A stretch of DNA of 64,000 bases from positions 3,782,001 through 3,846,000 of the forward strand of contig NZ_CP036262.1 of the NCBI RefSeq assembly GCF_007741495.1, written 5' to 3'. Source of the DNA: Roseimaritima multifibrata. GTDB taxonomy: Bacteria; Planctomycetota; Planctomycetia; Pirellulales; Pirellulaceae. A model generated the notes under the pieces. The model was given only the letters and a program-made list of their open reading frames with translations, did not search any database and was not told the DNA's origin. The stretch's first letter is position 1. Each line of letters begins with the position of its first letter. The position numbers and the translations under genes were made by a program. Positions 1-9,810 of the stretch are shown here, piece after piece.

Positions 1-175
1 GATTCACACTGGATGCGCGAACGTCGATCAGCAATTGACCTGCGGACCGCTCAGGGATAGCGATGCTGCCGACATGCAGTACGCCCGCGTTACCATAGTC
101 ATCGTAGATCATCGCTCGCATCATTCCCGCTTGCATCGTCATTTCCGCAGTTGTGTCTAATTTGGTTGGCATCAT
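1..175 (-). CDS. MDR-family zinc-type alcohol dehydrogenase / quinone oxidoreductase (N-terminal part)
   Basis: The window edge cuts this gene, so only about 58 N-terminal residues are visible. Two adjacent ATGs (complement of 173-175 and 170-172) can start it; an internal start at MRAMIYDDYG (about residue 19) is also possible. The visible part has the N-terminal pattern of the medium-chain dehydrogenase/reductase superfamily: MRAMIYDDYG, then a PERSAGQLLIDV strand and an ASSVN turn, which in this family leads into the GroES-like catalytic domain. Zinc ligands and the Rossmann fold lie outside the window, so zinc alcohol dehydrogenase cannot be told from zinc-free quinone reductase. Confidence 0.7.
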   Translation of the reverse strand, partial: MMPTKLDTTAEMTMQAGMMRAMIYDDYGNAGVLHVGSIAIPERSAGQLLIDVRASSVN

Positions 176-524
176 TCACTCCAGTACTTTAGCGTTGCGC
201 GTTATCAAACCATCGGGATCGGCATCGCACACACCCGAGAAAAAAATGAGTCTAGACCGTGCATCCCGAGCCAATGGCAGACGATTGACCTGCCAAATAT
301 CACAAGACCGTAGTCGATTCCTGGAGGACCAGAAATAACTTTGGTAGCGAAATCAGCCGGCATTCGTTTGCGACCTCGACACGGATGGCAAGTAAAGAGC
401 AACTACTGTGCCGCCAACTAGCTATCGATTCTCAGTTTTTTGGGATGGAATTGCGGTTAGGATTCAACCTCACCAGTCGCGGCTGTTTGGCACGAGAATC
501 GCTTTACAGCGTCCCATCTCGGTA
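176..524. other. Intergenic stretch, no gene seen
   Basis: Short open frames on both strands show no recognisable domain, no good ribosome binding site and no continuity with the neighbours. It probably holds the promoter of the minus-strand oxidoreductase, but no convincing -35/-10 pair was found. Confidence 0.4.
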
Positions 525-641
525 GCGAGGTGCGATTAATGAGTTGGCGGTTTCCTAGTGGATTGCAGTGGTCTGGCAAGAGACCAAAATCCCAACCCGT
601 TGCCTGCGACCTTACTCGCCAACCTATAAATCACACGTCCC
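525..641. mobile_element. Short TIR element (family copy 1), MITE-like
   Basis: About 117 bp bounded by imperfect terminal inverted repeats. The left end reads GCGAGGTGCGATTAATGAGT; the right end, complemented, reads GGGACGTGTGATTTATAGGT. Its left ~80 bp align closely with the start of the element at 24606-24787 (shared words GTTGGCGGTTT, GGATTGCAGTGGT, CCAAAATCCCAACCCG), but the palindromic core is truncated here. No coding capacity. It sits just upstream of the methyltransferase ATG, so the open frame that runs upstream of that ATG is element sequence and not coding. Confidence 0.65.
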
Positions 642-708
642 AACTGAGCCGGACTCGCCCGGAACTGCCCCGCAGACACTTTCCCCCTTCAGATTCAAAC
701 TCACTGAA

Positions 709-1311
709 ATGATCGATCACGCCGAAACGCACGAGGGTCGCGATTACTGGAGCCGATCCATCGCCGTGCTAAAAGAATCGCTCCGCCATCCGACGCAAGT
801 CGCTTCGATCATCCCAAGCTCTCACTTCCTAACGCGTACGATTGCCGATAGAGACGTTGTCAGAGAGGCAACGAAGATCGTCGACCTTGGACCGGGGACC
901 GGTGGGACAACAGAAGAACTGCTTTGGCAAGCCGCTGCGGATTGCCGCGTTCTTACCATCGAAAAGACGGCAGGTTTCATCGCCCCGCTGAAAGCCATCA
1001 ATGATCCCCGATTAACCGTGGTGGAAGGTGATGCCGTTAACCTTCCCGATATCTTAGCGTCAAACGATTTCGAATCGCCTGACGTTATCGTGTCGGGAAT
1101 CCCTTTCTCGGCGCTGCCTCCCCGTTCTTCTCAGTCGATCATGTTAGCGATCTACCAAGCTCTATCAGACAGCGGCACCTTTATTGCCTACCAGTTGCGA
1201 AATGATGTAACGAAGTACGCCGATCCCCATTTCGGGGCCCCCACGGTTCAATCGGTACTGCGAAACTTTCCTCCTCTCCGCGTGTTCACGTGGCGGAAGA
1301 GCGGCGTCTGA
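709..1311 (+). CDS. PmtA-like SAM-dependent phospholipid N-methyltransferase
   Basis: A 200-residue class I methyltransferase. SAM-binding motif I is VDLGPGTGGT (residues 58-67), followed by an acidic strand end (TIEKT) and motif IV-like SGIPFSALP near residue 128. The N-terminal VASIIPSSHFLTR stretch is typical of the phospholipid N-methyltransferase (PmtA) / rRNA-adenine-dimethylase-like family, which methylates phosphatidylethanolamine in membranes. The ATG at 709 is preferred because the upstream in-frame codons lie in a repeat element. The substrate is inferred from family resemblance; another small-molecule or rRNA substrate cannot be excluded. Confidence 0.7.
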   Translation: MIDHAETHEGRDYWSRSIAVLKESLRHPTQVASIIPSSHFLTRTIADRDVVREATKIVDLGPGTGGTTEELLWQAAADCRVLTIEKTAGFIAPLKAINDPRLTVVEGDAVNLPDILASNDFESPDVIVSGIPFSALPPRSSQSIMLAIYQALSDSGTFIAYQLRNDVTKYADPHFGAPTVQSVLRNFPPLRVFTWRKSGV

Positions 1312-1551
1312 TCGGCGACCTGAAAACTACACCTTGACGCACAGATTGGAACACGTATCTTTAGGCGGCGAGCATGGGACTTCGCTGCTCTGCATGCGTT
1401 CGCTGTTAATCGTCAAAGCTCACATCTTATCTAGCCGCGGCGTTAAATTTTGTAGTGGAACGGTTTCGGCCACCATCGCACTCGTCTCGTTTATTGGACC
1501 TGGAAATTTCCGACGACCCTTCGGATTTCAAACCAACGGTACCGATGCTTT

Positions 1552-2064
1552 ATGGAATCGGGGATGAACACTTCAGACCAGCCAAGTTCCGAGCCTTTGC
1601 TGGGAGCGAAACCTCGATTTGGCCGCTGGGCCATTCTATTTTCGCTGCTCTTAGGCATGCTGGCCGGCCTTGGCATGTTCACTTTCGGATATGGCAACGG
1701 AGCCAGCTATTTGAGCAACAACCCACAGACCTGTGTGAATTGCCATGTCATGCAGGACCACATGGATTCGTGGCAAAAGAGCAGTCATCATCATGTCGCG
1801 GTTTGCAACGACTGCCATCTGCCCCACGACTTCGTTGGCAAATGGGTGACTAAAGCGGACAACGGATTTTTCCACTCGCTGGCATTCACCTTGGGCAACT
1901 ATAAGAACCCGATTCAGATCAAACCTCGTAATCGACGCGTCACGCAGAGCACTTGCATCGATTGCCACAAAGACTTTGTTCATTCCTTGTTGCCTAGTTC
2001 AGCAGGCCAAGACATGCAGTCTTGCGTTCATTGCCACAGCAATGTCGGACACGCATTGCGGTAA
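1552..2064 (+). CDS. nrfH: NrfH-type tetraheme cytochrome c, quinol dehydrogenase subunit of nitrite reductase
   Basis: About 170 residues: a short N-terminus, one membrane anchor (WAILFSLLLGMLAGLGMFTF) and four CxxCH haem motifs in the order CVNCH, CNDCH, CIDCH, CVHCH, the layout of the NapC/NrfH family. CVNCHVM puts a methionine right after the first haem site, as in NrfH. It takes electrons from the quinol pool and passes them to NrfA on the periplasmic side. The catalytic subunit nrfA starts 47 bp downstream on the same strand, so the two are one operon. ATG 1552 or ATG 1564 could be the start; neither has a strong Shine-Dalgarno sequence. Confidence 0.92.
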   Translation: MESGMNTSDQPSSEPLLGAKPRFGRWAILFSLLLGMLAGLGMFTFGYGNGASYLSNNPQTCVNCHVMQDHMDSWQKSSHHHVAVCNDCHLPHDFVGKWVTKADNGFFHSLAFTLGNYKNPIQIKPRNRRVTQSTCIDCHKDFVHSLLPSSAGQDMQSCVHCHSNVGHALR

Positions 2065-2111
2065 CTTAGACCATCCCCAAGCCCTTCTTTTCAAACATCA
2101 GACTTTCAAGC

Positions 2112-3653
2112 ATGGACAGACAAAAAAATCGAGGCTTCGTTTGGCTCCTGTTGCTCGCGGCGATCATGGCAGCCGGTACCTTTGGGGTCGTCGCTTTGCT
2201 GGTCAATATTTTTGAACGCAAACAAGAGGCTCGGGCTCCATTCGTTCGCTTGGTCGAGGTCAACGAAGTCAGCACCGATCCCGAACCATGGGGGATCAAC
2301 TTTCCGGAACAGTACGAAAGTTACCTTCGCACCGCGGACACCGAGCGGACGGAATACGGCGGTAATCACGCATTGCCCCCCAGCAAGCTTGAAAGCAGTC
2401 CGTGGCTAAAGCGATTGTACGATGGCTACGCCTTCAGCATCGAATACAGGGAAGCACGCGGACATGCATACATGTTGGGCGACCAAGAAGGGACCAAACG
2501 CGTCACCGAAGTGCAACAGGCGGGGGCTTGCCTGCACTGCCATGCATCGATTATCCCAACCTATCGCCGCATCGGTATGGAAGCCTTAGGAGAAGAAGTG
2601 ACGGAGGCGAAGCTTGGCGAATCGTTCCACCAGGAAGCGGTAATGGCAGGGTTTGAAGCGGTCAGTCAGATGAATTATGAGGACGTTCATGCTGAGCTTT
2701 CAAAGACACCTGACGGAGTCGTTAAAGCCACTCCCGGAGACCCGCATCTTGGCGATGCCCATCCTGTTGCTTGTATCGATTGCCACGATCCCGAAACAAT
2801 GGCTATCCGCGTGACCCGCCCCGGTTTCCTCCAAGGCATTGCGAAGCTGGCTCGGTCGGATGATCCTTTGCCTCACCTGCCAAGTATCCAACGTTGGCGC
2901 GATTCAAAATCGGACCAACCTTACAATCCGAACGTCGATGCGACTCGCCAAGAAATGCGTTCATTTGTCTGCGGACAATGCCACGTCGAATACTACTGTG
3001 CGAATAAAATGACGCTGACGTTCCCGTGGGGCAACGGTTTGAAAATGGAAAATGCCGAGCAGGAATGGGAGGAGACGACCTTTCCTGCCAGCGAAGATGG
3101 AACGCCCGGCGGAGAATTCTATGATTTCGTTCACAAAGAAACAGGGACGAAAGTCTTCAAAGCCCAACACCCTGAATTTGAACTTTGGAGCCAAGGCATC
3201 CACGCCCGTGCGGGCGTCAGTTGCAGTGACTGCCACATGCCTTATGAGCGGCAAGGGGCGACGAAGATAAGCAGCCACTGGGTTCGCAGCCCGATGTTGA
3301 ACATCAATAAAGCTTGTCAGACATGCCATCATGTTTCCGAGCAAGAACTAAAAGATCGAGTGGAAACGATCCAAGATCGCACCGTAGCAATCATGGACCG
3401 CGCGGCGATCGCAATGACCGACATGCTGGATGCAATCGTTGCGGCTGAGAAAGCTGGAGCAAGCGAAGCGGAATTGAAGCCGATCCGCACACTGCAGCGC
3501 AAAGCGATGTGGCGGTTGGACTACATCAGCAGCGAAAATTCGAAGGGGTTCCATGCCGACCAAGAAGCTGTGCGAATCTTGGGTGAATCGATTGACTACA
3601 GTCGACAAGCCCAAGCCGCAGCCTACAAACTGGACTCGGGGGCAAAAGACTAA
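2112..3653 (+). CDS. nrfA: Pentaheme cytochrome c nitrite reductase (ammonia-forming), catalytic subunit
   Basis: A 513-residue secreted or membrane-anchored protein with one N-terminal hydrophobic segment (residues 9-32). It has five haem motifs: CLHCH (140-144), CIDCH (221-225), CGQCH (287-291), CSDCH (371-375) and CQTCH (402-406). The [10 protein letters not shown] and [10 protein letters not shown] blocks are diagnostic of NrfA, which reduces nitrite to ammonium with six electrons. The first haem site, normally the active-site CxxCK, is CxxCH here, the variant known from some epsilonproteobacteria. Its electron donor NrfH is encoded just upstream. No intrinsic terminator was identified after the stop. 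Confidence 0.93.
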   Translation: MDRQKNRGFVWLLLLAAIMAAGTFGVVALLVNIFERKQEARAPFVRLVEVNEVSTDPEPWGINFPEQYESYLRTADTERTEYGGNHALPPSKLESSPWLKRLYDGYAFSIEYREARGHAYMLGDQEGTKRVTEVQQAGACLHCHASIIPTYRRIGMEALGEEVTEAKLGESFHQEAVMAGFEAVSQMNYEDVHAELSKTPDGVVKATPGDPHLGDAHPVACIDCHDPETMAIRVTRPGFLQGIAKLARSDDPLPHLPSIQRWRDSKSDQPYNPNVDATRQEMRSFVCGQCHVEYYCANKMTLTFPWGNGLKMENAEQEWEETTFPASEDGTPGGEFYDFVHKETGTKVFKAQHPEFELWSQGIHARAGVSCSDCHMPYERQGATKISSHWVRSPMLNINKACQTCHHVSEQELKDRVETIQDRTVAIMDRAAIAMTDMLDAIVAAEKAGASEAELKPIRTLQRKAMWRLDYISSENSKGFHADQEAVRILGESIDYSRQAQAAAYKLDSGAKD

Positions 3654-3728
3654 CCTGCGACGTGCATCGGCCCAACCCGACGAAGCCGTTGGGACGTGGC
3701 AAAGGCTCCATCGTTAGATTCCTGCAAC

Positions 3729-6700
3729 CTATTGACGTGCAGGGCGAACGATTAATTTCCCGTTCATGACCATCCAATGCCCGGGAAAGGTGCACAGGAA
3801 TGGATACGTTCCAGGTACTTCTGGAGCCGTAAACCAAATCGTTTGTTGTGCCCCGGGCGAGACGACATCGGTGTAACGCAAGACGTCCTCGGAACGGGGA
3901 ATATACTGACGAGCGAACGCTTTCGGATCGGCTATCAGCTGGTTCGCCAGCCCTCCGACGGTCGCCAACTTCCCTGGCCGAACCAAAACCCAATTATGCG
4001 GAACCACGTCTGGATTTAAAAAGTTCAACGCAATCGGCTCGCCCGCCTGAACTTCGAATTCAGGCGTTGCGTAGGTCAGGTTCTTGTCGGTTTGCAATTC
4101 AATCTCGCGAGCTCCTGCGATTTTCTTGCTCCACGGATTGGGAACCCGTTCAGCATTCCACTCCAGGTCGGTCAGAATCGGGTGGCTGGCAATCGTTTTC
4201 TCCGTCGGCTGATAACCTTCAAAATCTTCGAACGGGGCATCCAACGCATGCACTGTGACAAACAAGTCATGCCCTCGACCGACAGGTCCCCCCACAGGCA
4301 AAGCCTCTTCCGAATTGACGATCATCCGCAGGTGTAATTGATTCACCGGCTGCAGTTCCGGGATCTCTAAAAAGACAGAGTGACCATCGCTTAGCACGTG
4401 AGCAGACCGTATTTCCAGCGGATCATGTCCTTCGACGCCCGGATGGGTGGTTGAATATTCTGGCGACCCGTAGGCTCCGCTGTACCGGTAATTCCAGACT
4501 TGGGCGAAATGATTCCCGAGCGAATCAACTACTGCGGCATCGACAGGCTGCGTAAAACGGACTTGAATCCCGTTTTCATGCAGATGAAACGCGATGGGGG
4601 ACTGAACTTTTGAATCAACCAAACGAACTCGCTGAAAGCAGCCATCATGAATCGTATAGCTGCCCCAGCCCTGGCATCCCGACACATATAGATGACCATC
4701 GGCCGATGAAAAACGTGCACGATGAACCCCCGAAAGGAAATCGCCCGCCATTGGCACCGCGGCCCCTTGGGACTGCCCATCCACGACATCTTGCAGAAGC
4801 GTGAACCAAGTCCCCGTGCCAAACGACAGATGCAGCAAACTCCCTTCCCATTGATCCCAGGTCCCAGCAGGAACTTCCACTTGCCCACCACTTGAATTGT
4901 CTAATAGTCGAGGCAGATACGCCAAGGGCAGGGCAGGGGGCTGACTGTTTTTTGGTCCCCCGTAACCAAAATGAAGGGGTGACCGAAACGATTCTTTGGG
5001 AACCCGGCAGACCATCGACGCTGGGGTCCAGGAACCTTCCGAGCAAGGAACCGTAAGGCTTCCATCGGAAAGGATTCCGATTCCATCTGGATTGCGAAAT
5101 CCGGTCGCTACCACTTTTGCTTCTTTACCGTCTGGCGAGATCTGGACAATCCCTTGGTTACCCGATGCCGTGTAAAAAAAGCCGTCGACATCACGCTGCA
5201 AGCCGCAGATGAAGTCATGTCCCGCCGCTGAGGTTTGAAAAGCATTCGAAAAACACTCGTAGAAATCGGCGTGCCCGTCATCGTTTGCATCCGTAAGCCG
5301 AACCAATTGGTCCCGGCACTGCACGTAAACAACGTCATCGACGACAACCACTCCCTGAGGATGATTCAATCCCGAAGCAAAACGACTCCAGCGAGCCGTT
5401 CCCTCTTCTTCGACGCCGGTTTCAAGTCCCGACACATGCCATACATCACCATGGATCGTACAAACAAAGCCACTTCCGTCCGATGCGAAATCGTGCCCGC
5501 TGCAGAAGAGAGGGATCTGCCACGGATTCTGAATCGGCAATTCGATCGTATCGATCGCAAACGAAGGCTCGGTTCCAGGCATGATTTTTGTCGTCACGAC
5601 TTCTCGCGACCGGGCCTCTTCGTTGCCGATCCGATCACGCAGCGAATGCTGTTCGACCGGCGCTACTTCAGGGACGAATTCTCCATCGATGACCGCAGGC
5701 GAATCCAAATATTCGGTTTCGCCAATTCGATAGGAAAATACAATCTGTTTTCCTACCCGATAGAAACCGTGGTACTCAAACGGCTGCTCCGGTTTTGGTT
5801 TGACCGCCAGTTCCAGCGGGGTCCCCTGCAAACGAATACCATCTAAAAAGCCATGCCGATGGGCCGAGAAGGAAACAAAGCCATCCTTCCAAAACGCTTC
5901 GTACGACAACGTATCGGGATTGAAACAAACCGAAAATTTTTGGTCTGCTCCTAATCGCACACAAACCGCTCTTGGGATGGTCTGTTTTTGATGCCGAAAA
6001 ATTCCCAACTGAAAATCTTCCAGGATGACTTTGTTCCAGGCGTCACTCGCCCAAGTCTGTTCATCTTGGTTGCCCCAGTGCCCTTGATCGCCTCCATCCA
6101 ATCCTGGTGCGGAAGCCAACAGAATCGGGGTCTGCTCCGACTGCCGAAAGTGCTCAGCTTGTTTGGTGTAGAAATCATAAATGCGGTCCCGGTTCACATG
6201 TGCGGAGGCATGCGGCCAACGATCAGCGTCTAGGGGTTCACGGGTATGAGCAAAACCAGCAGGGCCATGATGCTGCGATTGACGCATCGCCTGTTGAATT
6301 TCTGACGACGAAGCAAAACCGACTTCGTCCAATTTGAGAAGAAAGGCGATCAAGTCCGCCTGTTGGGCTTCGGTCATCGCTGAGGTTAAACCGATTGGCA
6401 TCACGGTCGACCCAGGAACTTCGTCTTCAATATCATCAACATCGATCGTCACTTCGATCGCCGTTGCAGGGTCTCGGACGGTAATGCTCTGTTCGGTCTC
6501 CGCTACCTTGTAACCCTTAATCACTTCGCCATCGACGGTCAAAAACGTCCAAGCCACATATTCAGGCAACACTTCCCGGTCGGGCCAAAGGACTGCTTCG
6601 ACCAGTTGGGTTGGTTTGCGAACCTTGACGATCTCCGTCAATTCAGGTCCCACGGCACCGCCACGATCACCGACCTTATGACAGGACAAACAAGCTGTTT

Positions 6701-8330
6701 TTGCATCGGCAAACATGCGAGCCCCACGAAGCGGATCTCCACTGGACTTCGCCTTGGCCAGTAGCGCGTCGACCCGTTTGGGGTCGTATTGAGACTGCGC
6801 TTTATCATCGCTGCTTGGGGCTCCACTTTTTTTTGGAACTTCGACGCTTCCCCCGTCTCGCTTCCAAAACGCGATGGTTGCTTCATTAACCGATTGTGGT
6901 GGGGCATCTACATTGGAAACCGGCTGAACGTCCGAAGCGATATGCATCCATTCAATAGGACCGCTGCAGCGATGGTCGCGTTCAACCAGCCGGCCAATCC
7001 CAAGTGGGCTTGCGACGGGCGGTATTCCGACGGTGCGACGGATGTTTTGATCAGCAACGATTTCACCGTCGACGTACAAACGGACGCGTTGGGGTTCATA
7101 AACCATCGCCAAACGATGGGGTTTCCCGTCACATATCTGCTTTTTCGTATGAACATGATCGGGTGACGCGCCGGGAATATAAACCGTTAAGTTCCCACTA
7201 CCGTTCATCGAGAACATTTCCCAGTGTCCCGCGTAGGATTTTGTATTGCAGGCGACAAGAATGTTGTATTGGTTTTTGCGGTGCAACGTTGCCTGGACCT
7301 GAACGGTAAGAGGTGCCTCCGCATACTGGATGTTCGGTGGCAACACCGCAACGGTCGTCCCCGGATTCGTTGTCGTGCTGGACTGTGTTTTTGCTGGGAC
7401 CGCAGGTTTTGCTTTTGGAGTCTTCGGTTTTGGGCCTCCACTACCCGGTTTCAAAAGTTCCTTCTGGGCCCACTCAACTCCCTCAAGGTTCTCTTGCAAA
7501 GAATCCTTTGCATCCAGTTCATTGCGGTGATCCAGGATTCCAATCGGTCCTTCGTAACCACTTTCCTGGATCGACCGAATCATCGAAAGTTCAAATGGTC
7601 CCTTACCGATTCCCAGAATCTTAGGGTCCGCGTTCGCATTCATTCCGTTCAGATTCAGACAGTGCAGTAACGGCAGCATCGCTTGGAGGGACTCGTCCCA
7701 GTCTTTGATGTGCCCATGCCCATGGTGCAGGTTGTAGACGATGCCAACATGCGGGTAGCCCAGGGAATGCAGACGACGGCAGACCGCGACCAGATTTTTG
7801 GGTTCACCGCCCCAGCCACCATGGTTATACAGTCCTAACTTACACCCTAAATCCTTCGTGCGTTTCGCTAACGGAACCATTGCCTGAGCGGCCGCTTCGA
7901 CTTTTTCTTGCTGGTTTGCCCCGCCTGGGTCGGCTAAGGTCTGCCAAATTTGTGGGTGGAGGTCATACTTTTTGAACAGTTGAAAAGCATCCTCTTGCAC
8001 GCTCCAGAACGCAAAAAATTCGATCCCGTGTTTTTTGTACTGCAGTATCTCTTGTTCGAAAGTCGGGATGTGTTCCTGACGCCAATCGTAGGCAGACCGT
8101 TTGATGCCAAGGTCGTTCAACATCTGAGCCCGGGCTTCGGGGCCTCGGCGAGCGGCGTCGAAAGGGACGATGCACCAGGCGACTAAATTATCACGATCGA
8201 GGACCGCCGAGTGACGGTTTTGCTTCGCCTGGTCCGCCCCCCAAGCAGGATTCAAAATCAGACAGCAGAACGCCAACGTCCCAGCGAACTTCCAATCAAA
8301 CATGCCAATAACCTTCTGCATAGAAATCAT
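3729..8330 (-). CDS. Giant secreted fusion: sugar isomerase-like, LamG-like, cytochrome c, propeller and cupredoxin domains
   Basis: 1533 residues with a signal peptide (1-32). Residues ~40-295 look like a xylose-isomerase/AP-endonuclease-type TIM barrel (KLGLYNHGGWGG, VGIVYNLHHGHGH, IGILDHRNE). A Pro/Lys/Thr linker (~296-330) leads to a concanavalin/LamG-like domain (~335-470). A PVC-type cytochrome c domain follows, with CLSCHK at 547-552 and a likely Met ligand in STVMP (~644). A long beta-rich part resembles glucose-dehydrogenase-like propellers of planctomycete haem proteins. The last ~95 residues are an azurin/auracyanin-like cupredoxin with ligands in VPHNW, FLCTFPGHW and WMVMNG. It is divergent from the ThuA/NHL pair. 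A role in periplasmic sugar oxidation coupled to electron transfer is inference. Confidence 0.82.
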   Translation of the reverse strand: MISMQKVIGMFDWKFAGTLAFCCLILNPAWGADQAKQNRHSAVLDRDNLVAWCIVPFDAARRGPEARAQMLNDLGIKRSAYDWRQEHIPTFEQEILQYKKHGIEFFAFWSVQEDAFQLFKKYDLHPQIWQTLADPGGANQQEKVEAAAQAMVPLAKRTKDLGCKLGLYNHGGWGGEPKNLVAVCRRLHSLGYPHVGIVYNLHHGHGHIKDWDESLQAMLPLLHCLNLNGMNANADPKILGIGKGPFELSMIRSIQESGYEGPIGILDHRNELDAKDSLQENLEGVEWAQKELLKPGSGGPKPKTPKAKPAVPAKTQSSTTTNPGTTVAVLPPNIQYAEAPLTVQVQATLHRKNQYNILVACNTKSYAGHWEMFSMNGSGNLTVYIPGASPDHVHTKKQICDGKPHRLAMVYEPQRVRLYVDGEIVADQNIRRTVGIPPVASPLGIGRLVERDHRCSGPIEWMHIASDVQPVSNVDAPPQSVNEATIAFWKRDGGSVEVPKKSGAPSSDDKAQSQYDPKRVDALLAKAKSSGDPLRGARMFADAKTACLSCHKVGDRGGAVGPELTEIVKVRKPTQLVEAVLWPDREVLPEYVAWTFLTVDGEVIKGYKVAETEQSITVRDPATAIEVTIDVDDIEDEVPGSTVMPIGLTSAMTEAQQADLIAFLLKLDEVGFASSSEIQQAMRQSQHHGPAGFAHTREPLDADRWPHASAHVNRDRIYDFYTKQAEHFRQSEQTPILLASAPGLDGGDQGHWGNQDEQTWASDAWNKVILEDFQLGIFRHQKQTIPRAVCVRLGADQKFSVCFNPDTLSYEAFWKDGFVSFSAHRHGFLDGIRLQGTPLELAVKPKPEQPFEYHGFYRVGKQIVFSYRIGETEYLDSPAVIDGEFVPEVAPVEQHSLRDRIGNEEARSREVVTTKIMPGTEPSFAIDTIELPIQNPWQIPLFCSGHDFASDGSGFVCTIHGDVWHVSGLETGVEEEGTARWSRFASGLNHPQGVVVVDDVVYVQCRDQLVRLTDANDDGHADFYECFSNAFQTSAAGHDFICGLQRDVDGFFYTASGNQGIVQISPDGKEAKVVATGFRNPDGIGILSDGSLTVPCSEGSWTPASMVCRVPKESFRSPLHFGYGGPKNSQPPALPLAYLPRLLDNSSGGQVEVPAGTWDQWEGSLLHLSFGTGTWFTLLQDVVDGQSQGAAVPMAGDFLSGVHRARFSSADGHLYVSGCQGWGSYTIHDGCFQRVRLVDSKVQSPIAFHLHENGIQVRFTQPVDAAVVDSLGNHFAQVWNYRYSGAYGSPEYSTTHPGVEGHDPLEIRSAHVLSDGHSVFLEIPELQPVNQLHLRMIVNSEEALPVGGPVGRGHDLFVTVHALDAPFEDFEGYQPTEKTIASHPILTDLEWNAERVPNPWSKKIAGAREIELQTDKNLTYATPEFEVQAGEPIALNFLNPDVVPHNWVLVRPGKLATVGGLANQLIADPKAFARQYIPRSEDVLRYTDVVSPGAQQTIWFTAPEVPGTYPFLCTFPGHWMVMNGKLIVRPARQ

Positions 8331-8854
8331 TCGCCTACCGCTGTGATGTCGTTACCTAAATGGGATGGATCGCCGTTCGATCGTTGACGGCCGCTAGATT
8401 CGATCCGCCGTAAAGCGAATGCCTACACTCTCCCTGGATGCCGAACTCTCCCAGATCGAAAGTCCCGCACCACCGACGAAACGTCCTTTTGTGAACACAC
8501 ACACGAAACGACAAGCCGGTTCTGAGACGTCAACGCAGAAGCAAGGGTAGGTAGGGTCACCGAGGAAGCGTCTTGCCAGTTTAACACGAAATCATGTGGC
8601 AGACCGCAAGTTGTGGATTCGCGACGAACCAGGAGGCATCTGATATTTGGAAGCTGATATCTTCCTGCAAAATTGCCAGTCGGCGGGATCTTTTATTGCA
8701 GAAGGTAAGGGAAACTGTCGCAAAAGAGGCTGGAGAGGGCAGCGAAGATCCTCTTTGCGAATGCCACCCCATGGGGCGTTGATGAGTTAGAATGGGCCTG
8801 CTTGTTTCTTACGCACGTTCTGCGCACACCGTTTCCAGCCAGAGAACCTTCTCC
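8331..8854. other. Divergent intergenic region
   Basis: Lies between the minus-strand fusion gene and the plus-strand ThuA gene and must carry both promoters. A small plus-strand open frame (8594-8782) has no recognisable domain or clear ribosome binding site and is not called. No repeat or terminator was seen. Confidence 0.4.
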
Positions 8855-9751
8855 ATGACCTTTTCATTTTCACGGCATGTAGTGCCGCTTGTGATCATCA
8901 CCAGCTCCCTTCTTTTCGCCAGTCAGAAACTGACGGCCGAAGAGCCCGCCGCGAAGGGCGCTCCGCTGAAAGTCCTGTTGGTCGCGGGAGGCTGTTGCCA
9001 CGATTATTCGGCTCAGGCCAAACTACTTAAGGAAGGAATTGAGAAACGGATTCGTGCCGAAGTGACCGTTGAGCTAAGCGAAAGCAAAACGACGGACACC
9101 ACATTCCCCATTTATGACTCCGCCGATTGGGCAAAAGGTTATGACGTCGTCATCCATGACGAATGTTCAGCGAATGTGACGGAGCGACCTTATGTCGATC
9201 GAATCCTGGCCGCTCATCGTCAGGGGACTCCTGCAGTGAACCTGCATTGTGCGATGCATAGTTATCGCTGGGGCGATTACCGCTCACCAGTCGATCCGAC
9301 GGCCGAAAACGGAGGCTGGTACCAAATGTTGGGCGTCCAATCGACCGGACATGGTCCCAAGCATCCCATTGCTTTACTAAGTACAAACACCTCACATCCC
9401 GTAATGAAAGGCTTCGAAGACTGGACAACCATCAACGAAGAACTTTACAACAACATTCGCGTTTACTCTGGAACCGATGCCCTCATCCGGGGCAACCAAG
9501 CAGTTCCACCAAACAAAAAAGCCTTGGAAAAGAATCCAAACGCCGAACCGAAAGAAGCGACAGCCGTCGTCGCCTGGACGAATCTTTACGGTCCCGAAAA
9601 GACAAGAATTTTCAGCACCTCGTTGGGGCATGAAAATATGACCGTTGCAGACGATCGCTATATGGACCTTGTCGTTCGCGGCATTCTATGGACCACCAAC
9701 CATCTGGACAAAAGTGGTGATCCAACCGTTGAATATCGACTGCAACAATAA
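8855..9751 (+). CDS. Secreted ThuA-like domain protein
   Basis: About 298 residues from ATG 8855, which directly precedes a signal peptide (MTFSFSRHVVPLVIITSSLL...). The open frame could begin at 8792, but that would place non-signal residues in front of the signal peptide. The body has the ThuA / class I glutamine-amidotransferase-like fold: VLLVAGGCCHDY at the start, YDVVIHDEC, then PAVNLHCAMHSYRWG, GHGPKHPIAL and a TSLGHENMTV segment near the end. Planctomycetes carry many secreted ThuA-like proteins of unproven activity, often with sugar-processing genes. The NHL protein gene follows by 59 bp, so the two probably form an operon. Confidence 0.85.
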   Translation: MTFSFSRHVVPLVIITSSLLFASQKLTAEEPAAKGAPLKVLLVAGGCCHDYSAQAKLLKEGIEKRIRAEVTVELSESKTTDTTFPIYDSADWAKGYDVVIHDECSANVTERPYVDRILAAHRQGTPAVNLHCAMHSYRWGDYRSPVDPTAENGGWYQMLGVQSTGHGPKHPIALLSTNTSHPVMKGFEDWTTINEELYNNIRVYSGTDALIRGNQAVPPNKKALEKNPNAEPKEATAVVAWTNLYGPEKTRIFSTSLGHENMTVADDRYMDLVVRGILWTTNHLDKSGDPTVEYRLQQ

Positions 9752-9810
9752 TCGATTGCGATTCCGCCCCTTCCACCTCGACTCCTGTTCCCTTAGGTAA
9801 GCCTCCCACA

